38,163 nucleotides of DNA, from assembly GCA_012799135.1 (NCBI GenBank), contig JAAZLW010000061.1:1-38163 (forward strand), given 5' to 3'. This stretch comes from Bacillota bacterium (lineage in GTDB: Bacteria; Bacillota; Limnochordia; DTU087). The position numbers and the translations under genes are program-made. Below, in pieces: positions 28,261 through 37,801 of the stretch (positions are counted from its first letter, which is position 1; each line of letters begins with the position of its first letter). The notes beneath the pieces were generated by a model, which saw nothing but the letters and a program-made list of their open reading frames with translations, made no database searches and was not told where the DNA came from.

Positions 28261-29445
28261 TTGAAGCTATCGATAGCTAATAACACATCGGTGAAAGAGC
28301 AAAACTTGAGAGTCATTCTCAACTTGATTAGGGCTGCAGGTCGGATCTCCCGAGCAGAAATTAGTAGACAGACTGGCCTTAGCCGATCTACTGTCAGTGA
28401 ATTGGTGGGTTTTCTTTTGCGGCAAGGTATTATCGAGGAAGCGGGAACTGGTGACTCTCTCGGCGGTCGACGTCCGATTCTGCTCGAGATCAGAGCCAGA
28501 GGTAGGCTGATCGGTGCCGTCCATGTGGATGATGATGGCTCGTTATATGGCCATACCGAAGATCTGGCAGGGAACAGGTTCAAAACAGGTAGAGCTCATG
28601 CCCGGAAACCAGAGGAACTCGTTTTAGGCATATGGGAACTGCTGAAGGAGCTGACTGATGGAGATATCGATCGGTTGGCTTCGATTGGTCTGGCTCTACC
28701 TGGTGTTATTTCACCCCAGGGTGGCATATTGTCTGCTGTCAACTTGGGGTGGAATAATGTGCCGGTTGCAGAGCCCCTAAGGCGAAGACTTGGTATTCCA
28801 GTAAGGGCTGAGAATGCCACGGGTTTGGCGGCCTATGGCGAAATGTCAGCCAGAGGCTTTGATGTACATAACCTTGTTTACCTGCGGATTGGCTCGGTAG
28901 TTGGTTCTGGGATAATAACCAACAACCAATTACACCGGGGTCTGCGGGGGAGTGCCGCTGAGATCGGACACATGGTACTTGATGCCGGTGGAGAGCTGTG
29001 TAAATGTGGCCGAAAGGGATGCCTCGAGACTAGAGTTTGCCGCAGAGCTGCTTTAAGACTTCTGGTAGACCACGATGCTGAGCGTGATCATTCATCATTA
29101 AACTTAGGCAACATCTTTGAGTACCTAGTTGGGAGGGACGAACAGGGCGATCGGATTGCTCAAAGAGTAATAGCTGATATAGCCAGCAGCACTGCCAGTG
29201 CCATCGTGAACGTTCTTAATATCCTCGGTCCTGATACGGTCGTAATTGAGAGCGTACTTTGCGATTCCAGCACATTTTGGTCAGTCTTAACCGGTACCAC
29301 TGCTAAGGAAGCACTGCCCTTTGCAGAAGGCAAGTATCAGTTGCTGCCCTCTTCCTTAGGGAAAGAGGCGGTGGTTGTCGGAGCTATGGCCTATGCTACA
29401 AGACTCTTTTATGAGCACAGTCAGATTCCCACCGTGGGGATATAG
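28261..29445 (+). CDS. ROK-family transcriptional repressor (NagC/XylR-type)
   Basis: N-terminal HTH 'ISRAEISRQTGLSRSTVSELVGFLLRQGIIEEAG', ROK 'EIGHMVLDAGGELCKCGRKGCLET'; TTG start. Confidence 0.9.
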   Translation: MKLSIANNTSVKEQNLRVILNLIRAAGRISRAEISRQTGLSRSTVSELVGFLLRQGIIEEAGTGDSLGGRRPILLEIRARGRLIGAVHVDDDGSLYGHTEDLAGNRFKTGRAHARKPEELVLGIWELLKELTDGDIDRLASIGLALPGVISPQGGILSAVNLGWNNVPVAEPLRRRLGIPVRAENATGLAAYGEMSARGFDVHNLVYLRIGSVVGSGIITNNQLHRGLRGSAAEIGHMVLDAGGELCKCGRKGCLETRVCRRAALRLLVDHDAERDHSSLNLGNIFEYLVGRDEQGDRIAQRVIADIASSTASAIVNVLNILGPDTVVIESVLCDSSTFWSVLTGTTAKEALPFAEGKYQLLPSSLGKEAVVVGAMAYATRLFYEHSQIPTVGI

Positions 29446-29534
29446 AGGGGGGTGAAGCGTGGGGTCAGTATGCAGATCCGTATGAACACGTAATCGGGGC
29501 TGATCCAAAGCCATAACGGAAGAGAGGGGAAAAC

Positions 29535-30560
29535 ATGTCAAAACTAAGATTTGGTATTGTGGGTGCGGGAGTGTGGGGAGAGACCCACGCCTATCTGTAC
29601 CAGGAGCACCCGAACGTTGAAGTAAGTGCTATTTGTGACTTGGACGTAGCTAGAGCTAGAAGGCTAGCGGCTAAGTTTAGCATACCCGGTGTTTTCTCAG
29701 ATCATAATGAGATGTTGCGGCATGCAGAACTAGATGCGGTCGCGATTGTCACCCCGGATTTTGCTCATGGCAAGATAGCAGTAGACTGCGCCAATGCCAA
29801 GAAGCACCTGCTTGTAGAAAAGCCGTTAGCCACCACTCGGGAAGATGTAGAAGCTATTGTCGAGGCTGCGGAAAGAAATCACGTCAGGGTGATGGTCGAC
29901 CTGCATAATAGGTGGAGCCCCCCTTTCGCTGTAGCCAAGCAGTCGCTTGATAGTGGTGAATTGGGCGATCCAGTCAGTGCCTATTTTCGCCTAAACGACA
30001 TTAAGTGGGTAGCCACCGATATGCTACCTTGGGCTGCGAAGTCTTCTATCCTGTGGTTCCTAGGAAGTCATACAGTTGATACTCTGCGGTGGTTCTTCAG
30101 TGATGAAGTGGAGCAGGTCTATTCAGTATCTAGTTCGGGTGTGCTAAAAAGGCTCGGTGTGGATACAGTAGATGTCTATCAAACCATTTTGGAGTTTAGA
30201 AACGGTGGAATTGCCTCCATAGAAAATGGCTGGATTACCCCAAATACACATCCCTGTGTGAATGACATCAAGTTCAATATTACCGGCACCAAGGGCATGA
30301 TTAATCTAGATCTGAGCAACAACCAGATGATCGAACGATTCACCGAAGACAAGAATGATCGTCCCGATGTCTTGGTGCGGCACTTTATCCATGGGAAAGC
30401 CAAGGGATTTGCCTATGAAAGCATTCGGCACTTTGTCGATTGCTTGGTCACCGGTGAGGATTTCTTGGTATCAATTCAGGATGCAGCAAATACCTCGTTG
30501 ACAGTGCTAGCCATTCTGGAATCAGCAGCGACAGGCAAGGTAGTTAAGGTCAAATACTAA
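29535..30560 (+). CDS. Gfo/Idh/MocA family oxidoreductase
   Basis: 'LRFGIVGAGVWGETHAYLYQEHPNVEVSAICD', 'LLVEKPLATTREDVEAIVEAAERNHVRVMVDLHNRWSP'. Confidence 0.93.
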   Translation: MSKLRFGIVGAGVWGETHAYLYQEHPNVEVSAICDLDVARARRLAAKFSIPGVFSDHNEMLRHAELDAVAIVTPDFAHGKIAVDCANAKKHLLVEKPLATTREDVEAIVEAAERNHVRVMVDLHNRWSPPFAVAKQSLDSGELGDPVSAYFRLNDIKWVATDMLPWAAKSSILWFLGSHTVDTLRWFFSDEVEQVYSVSSSGVLKRLGVDTVDVYQTILEFRNGGIASIENGWITPNTHPCVNDIKFNITGTKGMINLDLSNNQMIERFTEDKNDRPDVLVRHFIHGKAKGFAYESIRHFVDCLVTGEDFLVSIQDAANTSLTVLAILESAATGKVVKVKY

Positions 30561-30639
30561 GCGTTCTATGCTAAACAGTGCCCTGTATTGGCTCTAATAG
30601 GATCCGCTAAACCGAAAGGGACTACTTGCTAAAACGGTG

Positions 30640-30668
30640 TTGACTTTCCAACCGGTTGTGGATAGAAT
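30640..30668 (+). promoter_or_regulatory. Promoter with palindromic operator candidate upstream of the DeoR regulator
   Basis: TTGACT (30640-30645) - 17 nt - TAGAAT (30663-30668); spacer contains the perfect palindrome CAACCGGTTG (30649-30658). Confidence 0.65.
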
Positions 30669-30770
30669 AGGCTGCAGAGAAAGAAACGAACATATAATGT
30701 TTGCCAGTGACGGGAACGGAGTGTCATAATGGGGAAACCAAACGCAGCGAAGGCTAAGGGATGGTTTTGA

Positions 30771-31526
30771 ATGGAAGCACGAAGAAAAAGAATGGTAGAG
30801 CTAATCCGCCAAGAGGGCGAGGTAAGCATCGCTAGGTTGAAAGAGTGCTTTTCTGACGTTTCAGAGATGACTCTCCGCCGCGATTTAGAATTCCTGGATC
30901 GGAACAAGCAGATTGTGCGTGTCTACGGAGGCGCTAAATCCATAGGGGCGGTAGTGGGCTTATCTGAAGAAGTATACGCAAAACGTTCCAGAGATAACGT
31001 AGAAGAGAAGAATCTGATTGCAAAGAAGGCACTGCGCTTGTTGCAGCCTAATATGTCTGTTTTTGTCGATTCAGGCTCGACAACTACCGCATTAACACAC
31101 ATTATGCCAGACAAAGAATTCCTCATCTATACTAGTGGGATTACATGTGCGGTGGAGCTGGCAAGGCTGTCAAAATCGACAGTCTATCTGCTCGGAGGTG
31201 AGCTGAGTAGAAACAGCCTTAGTACCCAGGGCTCACAGCCGGCCCGTGAAATAGAATGCGTTAATTTCGATATCGCTTTTCTCGGAGTAACGGGGTTCAC
31301 GTTGGAAAAGGGATTCACCACCGGGCTTTCTGATGATTGCAGGCTGAAGCGGACAGTCATTGACAGAACGAGAGAGATAGTAGTACTTATGGACTCCAGC
31401 AAGATCGGAAAAGTATTACCCTATACCTTTGCTCAGTTAGACCAGATCGATACTGTAGTGGTTGATGAGAAAATTGATCCAGATATTGTGCAAAGATTGG
31501 AAGATGCAGAGGTTAGGGTGATTTGA
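30771..31526 (+). CDS. DeoR/GlpR family transcriptional regulator
   Basis: 'EARRKRMVELIRQEGEVSIARLKECFSDVSEMTLRRDLEFLDRNKQIVRVYGGA', 'VFVDSGSTTTAL', 'LMDSSKIGK'. Confidence 0.93.
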   Translation: MEARRKRMVELIRQEGEVSIARLKECFSDVSEMTLRRDLEFLDRNKQIVRVYGGAKSIGAVVGLSEEVYAKRSRDNVEEKNLIAKKALRLLQPNMSVFVDSGSTTTALTHIMPDKEFLIYTSGITCAVELARLSKSTVYLLGGELSRNSLSTQGSQPAREIECVNFDIAFLGVTGFTLEKGFTTGLSDDCRLKRTVIDRTREIVVLMDSSKIGKVLPYTFAQLDQIDTVVVDEKIDPDIVQRLEDAEVRVI

Positions 31527-31696
31527 AGGCAACTACAGTCTGGCCAGGTGGCCAAAAGGCCCTATCACTGTTGATTCACCATATATCTCACGGCTCGTAA
31601 GGGAGAGCGGTAGAGGAGGTGATTGATGACCACCAACGCTGAAGTCTTGGATGTCTGGTAAACGAGAAAGAAGTTTGCTAAAACGGAGGCGGAGAA

Positions 31697-32926
31697 ATGA
31701 AAAAACACAGTGTCAAGACGTTCTTGGGAATATGCATATTACTGAGCTTGGTATTAAGTTGTGCTGTTGTGACCAGTGCTGGCGAGGTAGTCGAGATCGA
31801 GTTCTGGCATCGCTGGACAGGAGGGCACAACGAGCAGTTACAGCAGATTATAGATGATTTTAACGCACAGAATCCGAGCATAAGAGTTAAGAATGTTCCC
31901 AGCCCGGGGGAATACCTACCGCTGCTCCAACGGATCTTGACCAAGTTGGCAGCTGGAGAAGCGCCGCCTGATATGGTAGCGACTGGGTATTTTCTCATGG
32001 ACTATACGGCAAATACTTTTGGGGCGGTAAACCTCGGCCGTCTTCCAGGTTGTGAAGAGATCTTTGACAGATACATTCCGGCAACATTGGAAATATGCCA
32101 GGTTGATGGGAAGCAGTGCGGAGTTCCTTTAGCCCTTAGTAACCAGGTTCTTTATTATAACCCGGAAATATTCATAGCAGCAGGCCTAGATCCAGAGAAG
32201 CCTCCAAAAACTTGGGATGAGCTCTATGAATACGCCAAGATCATTAAGGATAAGACAGACAAATACGCATTATACATCCAAAACCCTGATACATGGATGA
32301 TGGCTGCATTGATTGAGAGCAATGGCGGGCGCATGAAAGTTGATGGCAGAGCAGCTTTTAATGGCCCTGAAGCAGTCGAGGTTATGGAGATGTGGGCAAG
32401 GTTTTATAGGGAGGGGCTAATCCCTCAGATCTCCTATAACGAAGCGGTAAGAGCCTTTCAGGCTGGCCAAATCGCCATGCATCCTTCCTCCATCATGGGA
32501 TTGGTCAACTATCGGGAAACGAGTCCGTGGCTTCGGGTTAGCGAGCTTCCGTCTTTTGGTTCAAAACCTAAGCGCCAGACTTCCGGTGGAGCCGGTGTAG
32601 TAATACTCAGCCGTGAAGCAAAGAGACAGGATGCGGCATGGGAATTCATTAAGTATCTTTCGACGGTAGAGGCCATGGAAACGTGGGTCAAGACAGGTTA
32701 CTTGAGCCCACTGAAAGCTGACGTACCCCTATATGATGATAGGCAAATACCGGCATATGAGCAGCTAGGTAATATGATACCATGGGTAAACTGGCCTGGA
32801 CCTTTTGGGCTGGAAATGGATCAGTTGATTATGGATTGGCGGGACAAGATTCTGTTTGGGCAAGTCGGTGTGGAAGAAGGCCTGAACAAGGCGGTCGAGC
32901 AGGTTAATAGCAAGTTGCGTTATTAG
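31697..32926 (+). CDS. Carbohydrate ABC transporter substrate-binding protein (CUT1 / UgpB-like)
   Basis: Lipoprotein-like signal peptide; 'IEFWHRWTGGHNEQLQQIIDDFNAQNPSIRV', 'YYNPEIFIAAGLDPEKPPKTWDELYEYAKII'. Confidence 0.9.
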   Translation: MKKHSVKTFLGICILLSLVLSCAVVTSAGEVVEIEFWHRWTGGHNEQLQQIIDDFNAQNPSIRVKNVPSPGEYLPLLQRILTKLAAGEAPPDMVATGYFLMDYTANTFGAVNLGRLPGCEEIFDRYIPATLEICQVDGKQCGVPLALSNQVLYYNPEIFIAAGLDPEKPPKTWDELYEYAKIIKDKTDKYALYIQNPDTWMMAALIESNGGRMKVDGRAAFNGPEAVEVMEMWARFYREGLIPQISYNEAVRAFQAGQIAMHPSSIMGLVNYRETSPWLRVSELPSFGSKPKRQTSGGAGVVILSREAKRQDAAWEFIKYLSTVEAMETWVKTGYLSPLKADVPLYDDRQIPAYEQLGNMIPWVNWPGPFGLEMDQLIMDWRDKILFGQVGVEEGLNKAVEQVNSKLRY

Positions 32927-32955
32927 CGATATGTCTAGTACCATTTGACCTGGCC

Positions 32956-32990
32956 GAAAGGAGAACTGCTCCTGGTTCTCCTTTCTCTTT
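32956..32990 (+). terminator. Intercistronic hairpin between SBP and permease (leaky terminator or stabiliser)
   Basis: GAAAGGAGAAC (32956-32966) - 8-nt loop - GTTCTCCTTTC (32975-32985), perfect 11-bp stem followed by TCTTT. Confidence 0.6.
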
Positions 32991-33023
32991 ACTCTTATCT
33001 ATGACTAGCGGGGTGATGAGGCA

Positions 33024-33911
33024 GTGCGCATGAGACTTAGGTCTGGCATAATTCCTTATCTATATATCATGCCGGCTTTACTGATTCTAATTGTGTTTCT
33101 ATATTGGCCCTTGATTTTCAATCTGATATTAAGCTTCATGAGGTGGGATCTTGTTAGCCCGGTACGTCTTTTTGTGGGGCTGCAAAACTATGCAGAAATG
33201 TGGAGCAGGGAGAGTTTCAGATGGGCGGCTCTAAACAGTCTCAAGTATTTTCTTGGAATACTCCCATTTTCAGTATTGCTGCCCCTTGGTTTGGCCACTG
33301 TCCTATCAGGAGTGAGAAAGGACTCGACCCGGCGGGTATACGAGACAGTGATGTTTATGCCTACAATGCTTTCTTTTGCTGTGGCGTGTTTCATCTGGAT
33401 TTGGATGTTCAACCCAATAGGTGGAGTGATCTCTCGTCTTCTCCAGGCATTGGGGTTGCCTACGATATCATGGTTAAGTGATCATAGGTATTCATTAATA
33501 GCGGTGGTGATTGTCTCTGGGTGGAGAGTGGTTGGATACTACCTGGTATTGTTTGCAGCAGCTTTGTTAGCTATTCCCGAAGAGTATGTCGAGGCAGCCA
33601 AGATCGATGGTGCGAATGGCTGGCAGGTCTTCTGGAGAATCAAATGGCCCTTGATTAGCCCCACAACATTCTTCGTGACGGTTACGACGGTGATCAATGC
33701 CTCAAGTGATACGTTTGTGCCAATTCATCTTCTAACCCGGGGCGGACCCTATAATTCCTCAAATAACCTAATCTATTTGGTCTATCAATACGCATTCCAG
33801 TTCTTCAATGCGGGTCTGGCTGGAGCCACAGCCGTGGTTGTGTTTGGAATATTCATCGCAGCGACCCTCTTACATTTCTTTCTAGGGGAGAGATTTGTTC
33901 ACTATGAATAA
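33024..33911 (+). CDS. Carbohydrate ABC transporter permease (UgpA/MalF-like)
   Basis: 'YIMPALLILIVFLYWPLIFNLILSF', 'AAKIDGANGWQVFWRIKWPLISPTTFF'. Confidence 0.93.
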   Translation: MRMRLRSGIIPYLYIMPALLILIVFLYWPLIFNLILSFMRWDLVSPVRLFVGLQNYAEMWSRESFRWAALNSLKYFLGILPFSVLLPLGLATVLSGVRKDSTRRVYETVMFMPTMLSFAVACFIWIWMFNPIGGVISRLLQALGLPTISWLSDHRYSLIAVVIVSGWRVVGYYLVLFAAALLAIPEEYVEAAKIDGANGWQVFWRIKWPLISPTTFFVTVTTVINASSDTFVPIHLLTRGGPYNSSNNLIYLVYQYAFQFFNAGLAGATAVVVFGIFIAATLLHFFLGERFVHYE

Positions 33912-34734
33912 TAGGCGGAGATACAAGGAGATCATCAGGCACCTCTGCAATATTGTGATCTGCATCTTACTGATATTCCCTATCTTCTGGATGATATCTA
34001 CGTCATTCAAATTACCGGAAGAGCTTTTCACCAGCGATCTGCGACTGATCCCTCACAACCCAAGCATGAGCAATTATGCATACGTGCTTAAGAACTTGCC
34101 TATCGCTGTGTGGTTTAAGAATACGATCATTATTACAGCTGGCATCACTATAGGAAGGATTCTATCCAGCATCCTGGCAGCCTATGGGTTTGCTCGCTTT
34201 GAGTTTCGTGGCAAGCAGTTTCTGTTCTTCCTAGTGGTTGGGACAATGGTACTTCCCTTTGCCATCACCATGATTCCTAACTACATAATGATCTCTTCTT
34301 TAGGACTTACCAATACGCATCTAGGTGTCATTCTGCCCTATTTGGCCAGTGGCTTTGGTGTATTCTTCTTAAGGCAGCATATATTGTCAGTCCCCCAATC
34401 ACTCTATGATGCGGCTACGATCGATGGCGCAAACACCTGGCAAGCTCTCTGGCAACTAACGGTACCTGTGATCAAGGGTCCCATTTTTGCACTTGTAGTG
34501 CTTCTGGGACTTGAGGCTTGGAACATGTTTGTCTGGCCTCTGCTCATTCTGGTCGAACCAAACATGCATACTTTGCCTATAGGATTACAGTACTTCCAGG
34601 ACCAGGAGACAGGAGTCGTATGGGGGGAATTGATGGCCACGGCAAGTCTAGCATCAGTGCCGGCACTTTTGATATACATTTCGGCACGCAACTACATCGT
34701 CGAGGCATCAATTACTTCTGGAATTAAGGGTTGA
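33895..34734 (+). CDS. Carbohydrate ABC transporter permease (UgpE/MalG-like)
   Basis: 'LLIFPIFWMISTSFKLPEELF', 'YDAATIDGANTWQALWQLTVPVIKGPIFAL'. Confidence 0.93.
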   Translation: MFTMNNRRRYKEIIRHLCNIVICILLIFPIFWMISTSFKLPEELFTSDLRLIPHNPSMSNYAYVLKNLPIAVWFKNTIIITAGITIGRILSSILAAYGFARFEFRGKQFLFFLVVGTMVLPFAITMIPNYIMISSLGLTNTHLGVILPYLASGFGVFFLRQHILSVPQSLYDAATIDGANTWQALWQLTVPVIKGPIFALVVLLGLEAWNMFVWPLLILVEPNMHTLPIGLQYFQDQETGVVWGELMATASLASVPALLIYISARNYIVEASITSGIKG

Positions 34735-34789
34735 TAGTTCGCATTCATTGATGAGCTGTAAACGAAGACTATGGAGAGAAGGTATAAGA

Positions 34790-35662
34790 GTGAACCTTGG
34801 TATTAATACTTTTCATGTGGTTGATCGCTATGGGCTTGATGAGCAAGGCGAATACAGCCCGCAGAACTTGGCGAGGTCTGTGGAATCCATCGTGCGTGAA
34901 ATGGACCTACGGATTATCGAATTGTTCCTGGATGCCGGCTCTCAACGGCCGGATCTTATGGGTGATGGCGCGTTACGCCGTCTAAAGGAGCTCAAAGAAG
35001 CTGAGAATATCAGGTTCTCGGCCCATCTACCTTTCAAATATCTCGATCTTTCCAGCCTAAATGAAGGGGTACGTAAGCTAAGTATGGAATGCTGCAAGCG
35101 TGCCATCGACTTCGGTGAGGAGCTGGATGTGGATACCTATGTGGTCCATTTGACCGGTGCCGAGGTGCGCTGCCTCTATGCTGATTGGAGTCCAAGTTCG
35201 CCCTACGTACTAAACAAACTGTTGGAAGAAACCATTATGAATGCCCACAAGAGTCTGGAAGAGCTGACCCGATATGTCGACCCTCGCAGGCTATGTGTCG
35301 AGAATCTCTATCCAGCTGACTTCTCGGATTTCGAGTGCGTAGTACAGGAATTAGGGACGTCGGTTTGCTTTGATGTAGGTCATCTTCTGCTACACAAAAA
35401 GAATCCTATTGCCTTCCTAGATGATTTCGCCGATCGTATTCGGGTTATTCATCTCCATGACGTATCGATGATTCCCGTAGAGTCGGGCAAAGTCGTTAGG
35501 ATTGATCATCAGACTCTGGGTACAGGTGAACTTGACTTGTCTCGGTTCCTGAAGAAACTTGAGGGCATTCAGTTTGACGGATACCTGATTCTTGAACCGC
35601 TAAACGGCTCGGTTGGAAGGAAGTCTCTCGAGGTCCTTAGGCAGCATATTACGAAGATCTGA
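34790..35662 (+). CDS. Sugar phosphate isomerase/epimerase-like TIM-barrel protein
   Basis: 'LGINTFHVVDRYGLDEQGE', 'FSAHLPFKYLDLSSLN', 'LCVENLY', 'VCFDVGHLLLH', 'RVIHLHDVS'; GTG start after agagaagg. Confidence 0.82.
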   Translation: MNLGINTFHVVDRYGLDEQGEYSPQNLARSVESIVREMDLRIIELFLDAGSQRPDLMGDGALRRLKELKEAENIRFSAHLPFKYLDLSSLNEGVRKLSMECCKRAIDFGEELDVDTYVVHLTGAEVRCLYADWSPSSPYVLNKLLEETIMNAHKSLEELTRYVDPRRLCVENLYPADFSDFECVVQELGTSVCFDVGHLLLHKKNPIAFLDDFADRIRVIHLHDVSMIPVESGKVVRIDHQTLGTGELDLSRFLKKLEGIQFDGYLILEPLNGSVGRKSLEVLRQHITKI

Positions 35663-35696
35663 ATCCCTGACCGGCATTCACAGAAAGAGTGATAAC

Positions 35697-36407
35697 ATGT
35701 CCAAACTGGCTCCGCCATGTGAGCTTGATGTATGGGTACTTTGCGATTTCGATGGTACCGCTTCTGTTCGTGATGTCCAGAACATGCTCCTTGATCATTT
35801 CCTTGGGCAAGGTTGGAGAAAAGAGGTGCAAGCAGCGTTAGCGGAAGGGAAAAAGAGCTCGGCCTATATGCCCCGAATTTATGCTGATTGGCCAGCCACC
35901 AGAGAGGAGATGATTCGCGCTATCGATGAAAAGGCTGAGCTCGATCCATATCTTGTCGAGTTCGTAGAGTACTGCCGCAAGCAGCAGTATCATTTGGAGA
36001 TTGTCAGTGACGGCCTCGACATATACATTAACCATCTGTTGGGCAAACACCAATTGGATTACATCCCATATACTTCTAATCGGCTGGTGTTTGCCGATGG
36101 TAAGGCTAGGTTAGAATCGCCATTTCGCAGTGGCTTCTGTGGCTTATGTGGGAACTGCAAGAAACAAAGGGTATTGGCCGCAAGAAAGGCGAATGCCGAC
36201 TGTGTAGTCTATATCGGTGACGGTATTTCAGATGAGTGCCCTGCTGCCATAAGCGATATAGTCTTTGCCAAGAATCAGCTCTTGGCATATTGCCAGGAGC
36301 ACGATTTACCTGCCATACCGTTTGAGAACTTCTCCGAAGTGCTCGAGGCATTTCCCGAAGCGCTAGAGAATTACCAAAAAATGCAAGATCGGATTGCAAG
36401 AGGTTAA
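35697..36407 (+). CDS. HAD-IB family phosphatase (MtnX-like)
   Basis: 'VLCDFDGTASVRDVQNMLLDHFLGQGW', 'LEIVSDGLDIYINHLL', 'CGLCGNCKKQRV', 'CVVYIGDGISDECPAAISDIVFAK'. Confidence 0.83.
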   Translation: MSKLAPPCELDVWVLCDFDGTASVRDVQNMLLDHFLGQGWRKEVQAALAEGKKSSAYMPRIYADWPATREEMIRAIDEKAELDPYLVEFVEYCRKQQYHLEIVSDGLDIYINHLLGKHQLDYIPYTSNRLVFADGKARLESPFRSGFCGLCGNCKKQRVLAARKANADCVVYIGDGISDECPAAISDIVFAKNQLLAYCQEHDLPAIPFENFSEVLEAFPEALENYQKMQDRIARG

Positions 36408-36527
36408 TATGATGGCGATGAAAGGTCATTTTGTCTGAGTCTTTGGCCAGGTACCATGTACAGAGATGAAAGGTGTCCTTTGTGCTATTGATAGTCCGTG
36501 GCACATATTGGAAAGGTTTGAGTGTGC

Positions 36528-36713
36528 ATGGCGCGGGAGCTATATATCATCGCGGGTGGTCTGCTGGCTTGGATAGGGCTAGTAGAACTACGCAAACTTG
36601 ACTGTCCAGGAGAACTCCAGAAACTGAATGGGAAAACACGGCGATTGCGCAGATTAGCCGGCTGTCTGATATCTTTTCTAGGATTCTGCTTGGCACTCTA
36701 TGGCGCTTGGTAG
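36528..36713 (+). CDS. Small (61 aa) predicted two-helix membrane protein
   Basis: 'MARELYIIAGGLLAWIGLVELRKLDCPGELQKLNGKTRRLRRLAGCLISFLGFCLALYGAW': two hydrophobic helices around a basic linker. Confidence 0.5.
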   Translation: MARELYIIAGGLLAWIGLVELRKLDCPGELQKLNGKTRRLRRLAGCLISFLGFCLALYGAW

Positions 36714-36853
36714 TCCTGCCATGGCCACAAATAGACAAGCAGCCCTCTTCGGAGCTGAGAACTCCCCTTGCTAAGAGCACCCTTCCTCGGGCAATGGGAA
36801 GGCAACTAGAGCATCAGCTGCGCAGGAATGGTACCCTTGGTCATCGGTGGTAT

Positions 36854-37801
36854 TTACCTTGCCAATCGGTGTAAACCGGCGTCCCGGGCAATGCTGATGG
36901 CCTGATGGTGCTCGGTTCGCTTCAGAGGACGAGCTAGCTCTGGGTACCTTTGGGCCAAGTGGGCTGGACGGTATTGGCCCATTATATTGACATAGGTATC
37001 AGCAGAGATCTCCTTGGCGATGAACTCTGTTATCTTACGCGTATCTTCCAGGTGGTTAGGCATGACCAGATGACGCACCATGAGACCGCGATGAGCTATA
37101 CCAGCGCCATCTATGATCAGATCGCCTACTTGACGGTGCATTTCTCGAATAGCGGCTTTAGCTACCGTTGAGTAGCGCCGGGCACCGGCTAGCCGCTCAC
37201 CAGTCTCATCATCGGCAAACTTGAAATCTGGCATATAGATGTCCACTATACCGTCAAGTAATCTCAAGGTGGGGAGTGCATCATATCCACCGGTGTTATA
37301 TACAAGGGGCACTTCCAGTCCATCACCTGCTGCCAGGACAAGTGCCTCCAGTATTTGAGGTACTACGTGGCTTGGCGAAACCAGGTTGATATTATGACAG
37401 CCCCGTGTCTGTAGATTGAGCATCATGTCAGCTAGGTGCCGACTGGTTGTCTCCTGCCCGGCACCGCATGCACTGATATCGTAGTTCTGACAGAACACAC
37501 AGGCCAGGTTACAGTTGGCGAAGAAAATGGTGCCAGAGCCCCCAGCCCCCACCAGGACATCCTCTTCGCCATAGTGTTGGCCACAGCTGGACACTACGGC
37601 AAGTCTACCTGTCCGGCAAACTCCGATCTCTCCTTCCAGACGATTGACTTTACAGACTTGTGCACAGATCGCGCAATGGGATAGCCGTGTTGTGGCTTCC
37701 TCTGCTCGTCGCTCTAGCTCGCCTGTGCGATAAAGGTCGAGATAACCAGGAATGAAAAGGTCCTGCGAATTCACGGTAGAACCAGCTCCTTTCTCGATCA
37801 A
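36854..37801 (-). CDS. Radical SAM protein (COG1313, PflA-like)
   Basis: 'CNLACVFCQNYDIS' (CX3CX2C), 'CAICAQVCKVNRLEGEIGVCRTG', 'VYNTGGYDALPTLRLLDGIVDIYMPDFKFAD', 'VRHLVMPNHLEDT'. Confidence 0.9.
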   Translation of the reverse strand: MIEKGAGSTVNSQDLFIPGYLDLYRTGELERRAEEATTRLSHCAICAQVCKVNRLEGEIGVCRTGRLAVVSSCGQHYGEEDVLVGAGGSGTIFFANCNLACVFCQNYDISACGAGQETTSRHLADMMLNLQTRGCHNINLVSPSHVVPQILEALVLAAGDGLEVPLVYNTGGYDALPTLRLLDGIVDIYMPDFKFADDETGERLAGARRYSTVAKAAIREMHRQVGDLIIDGAGIAHRGLMVRHLVMPNHLEDTRKITEFIAKEISADTYVNIMGQYRPAHLAQRYPELARPLKRTEHHQAISIARDAGLHRLAR

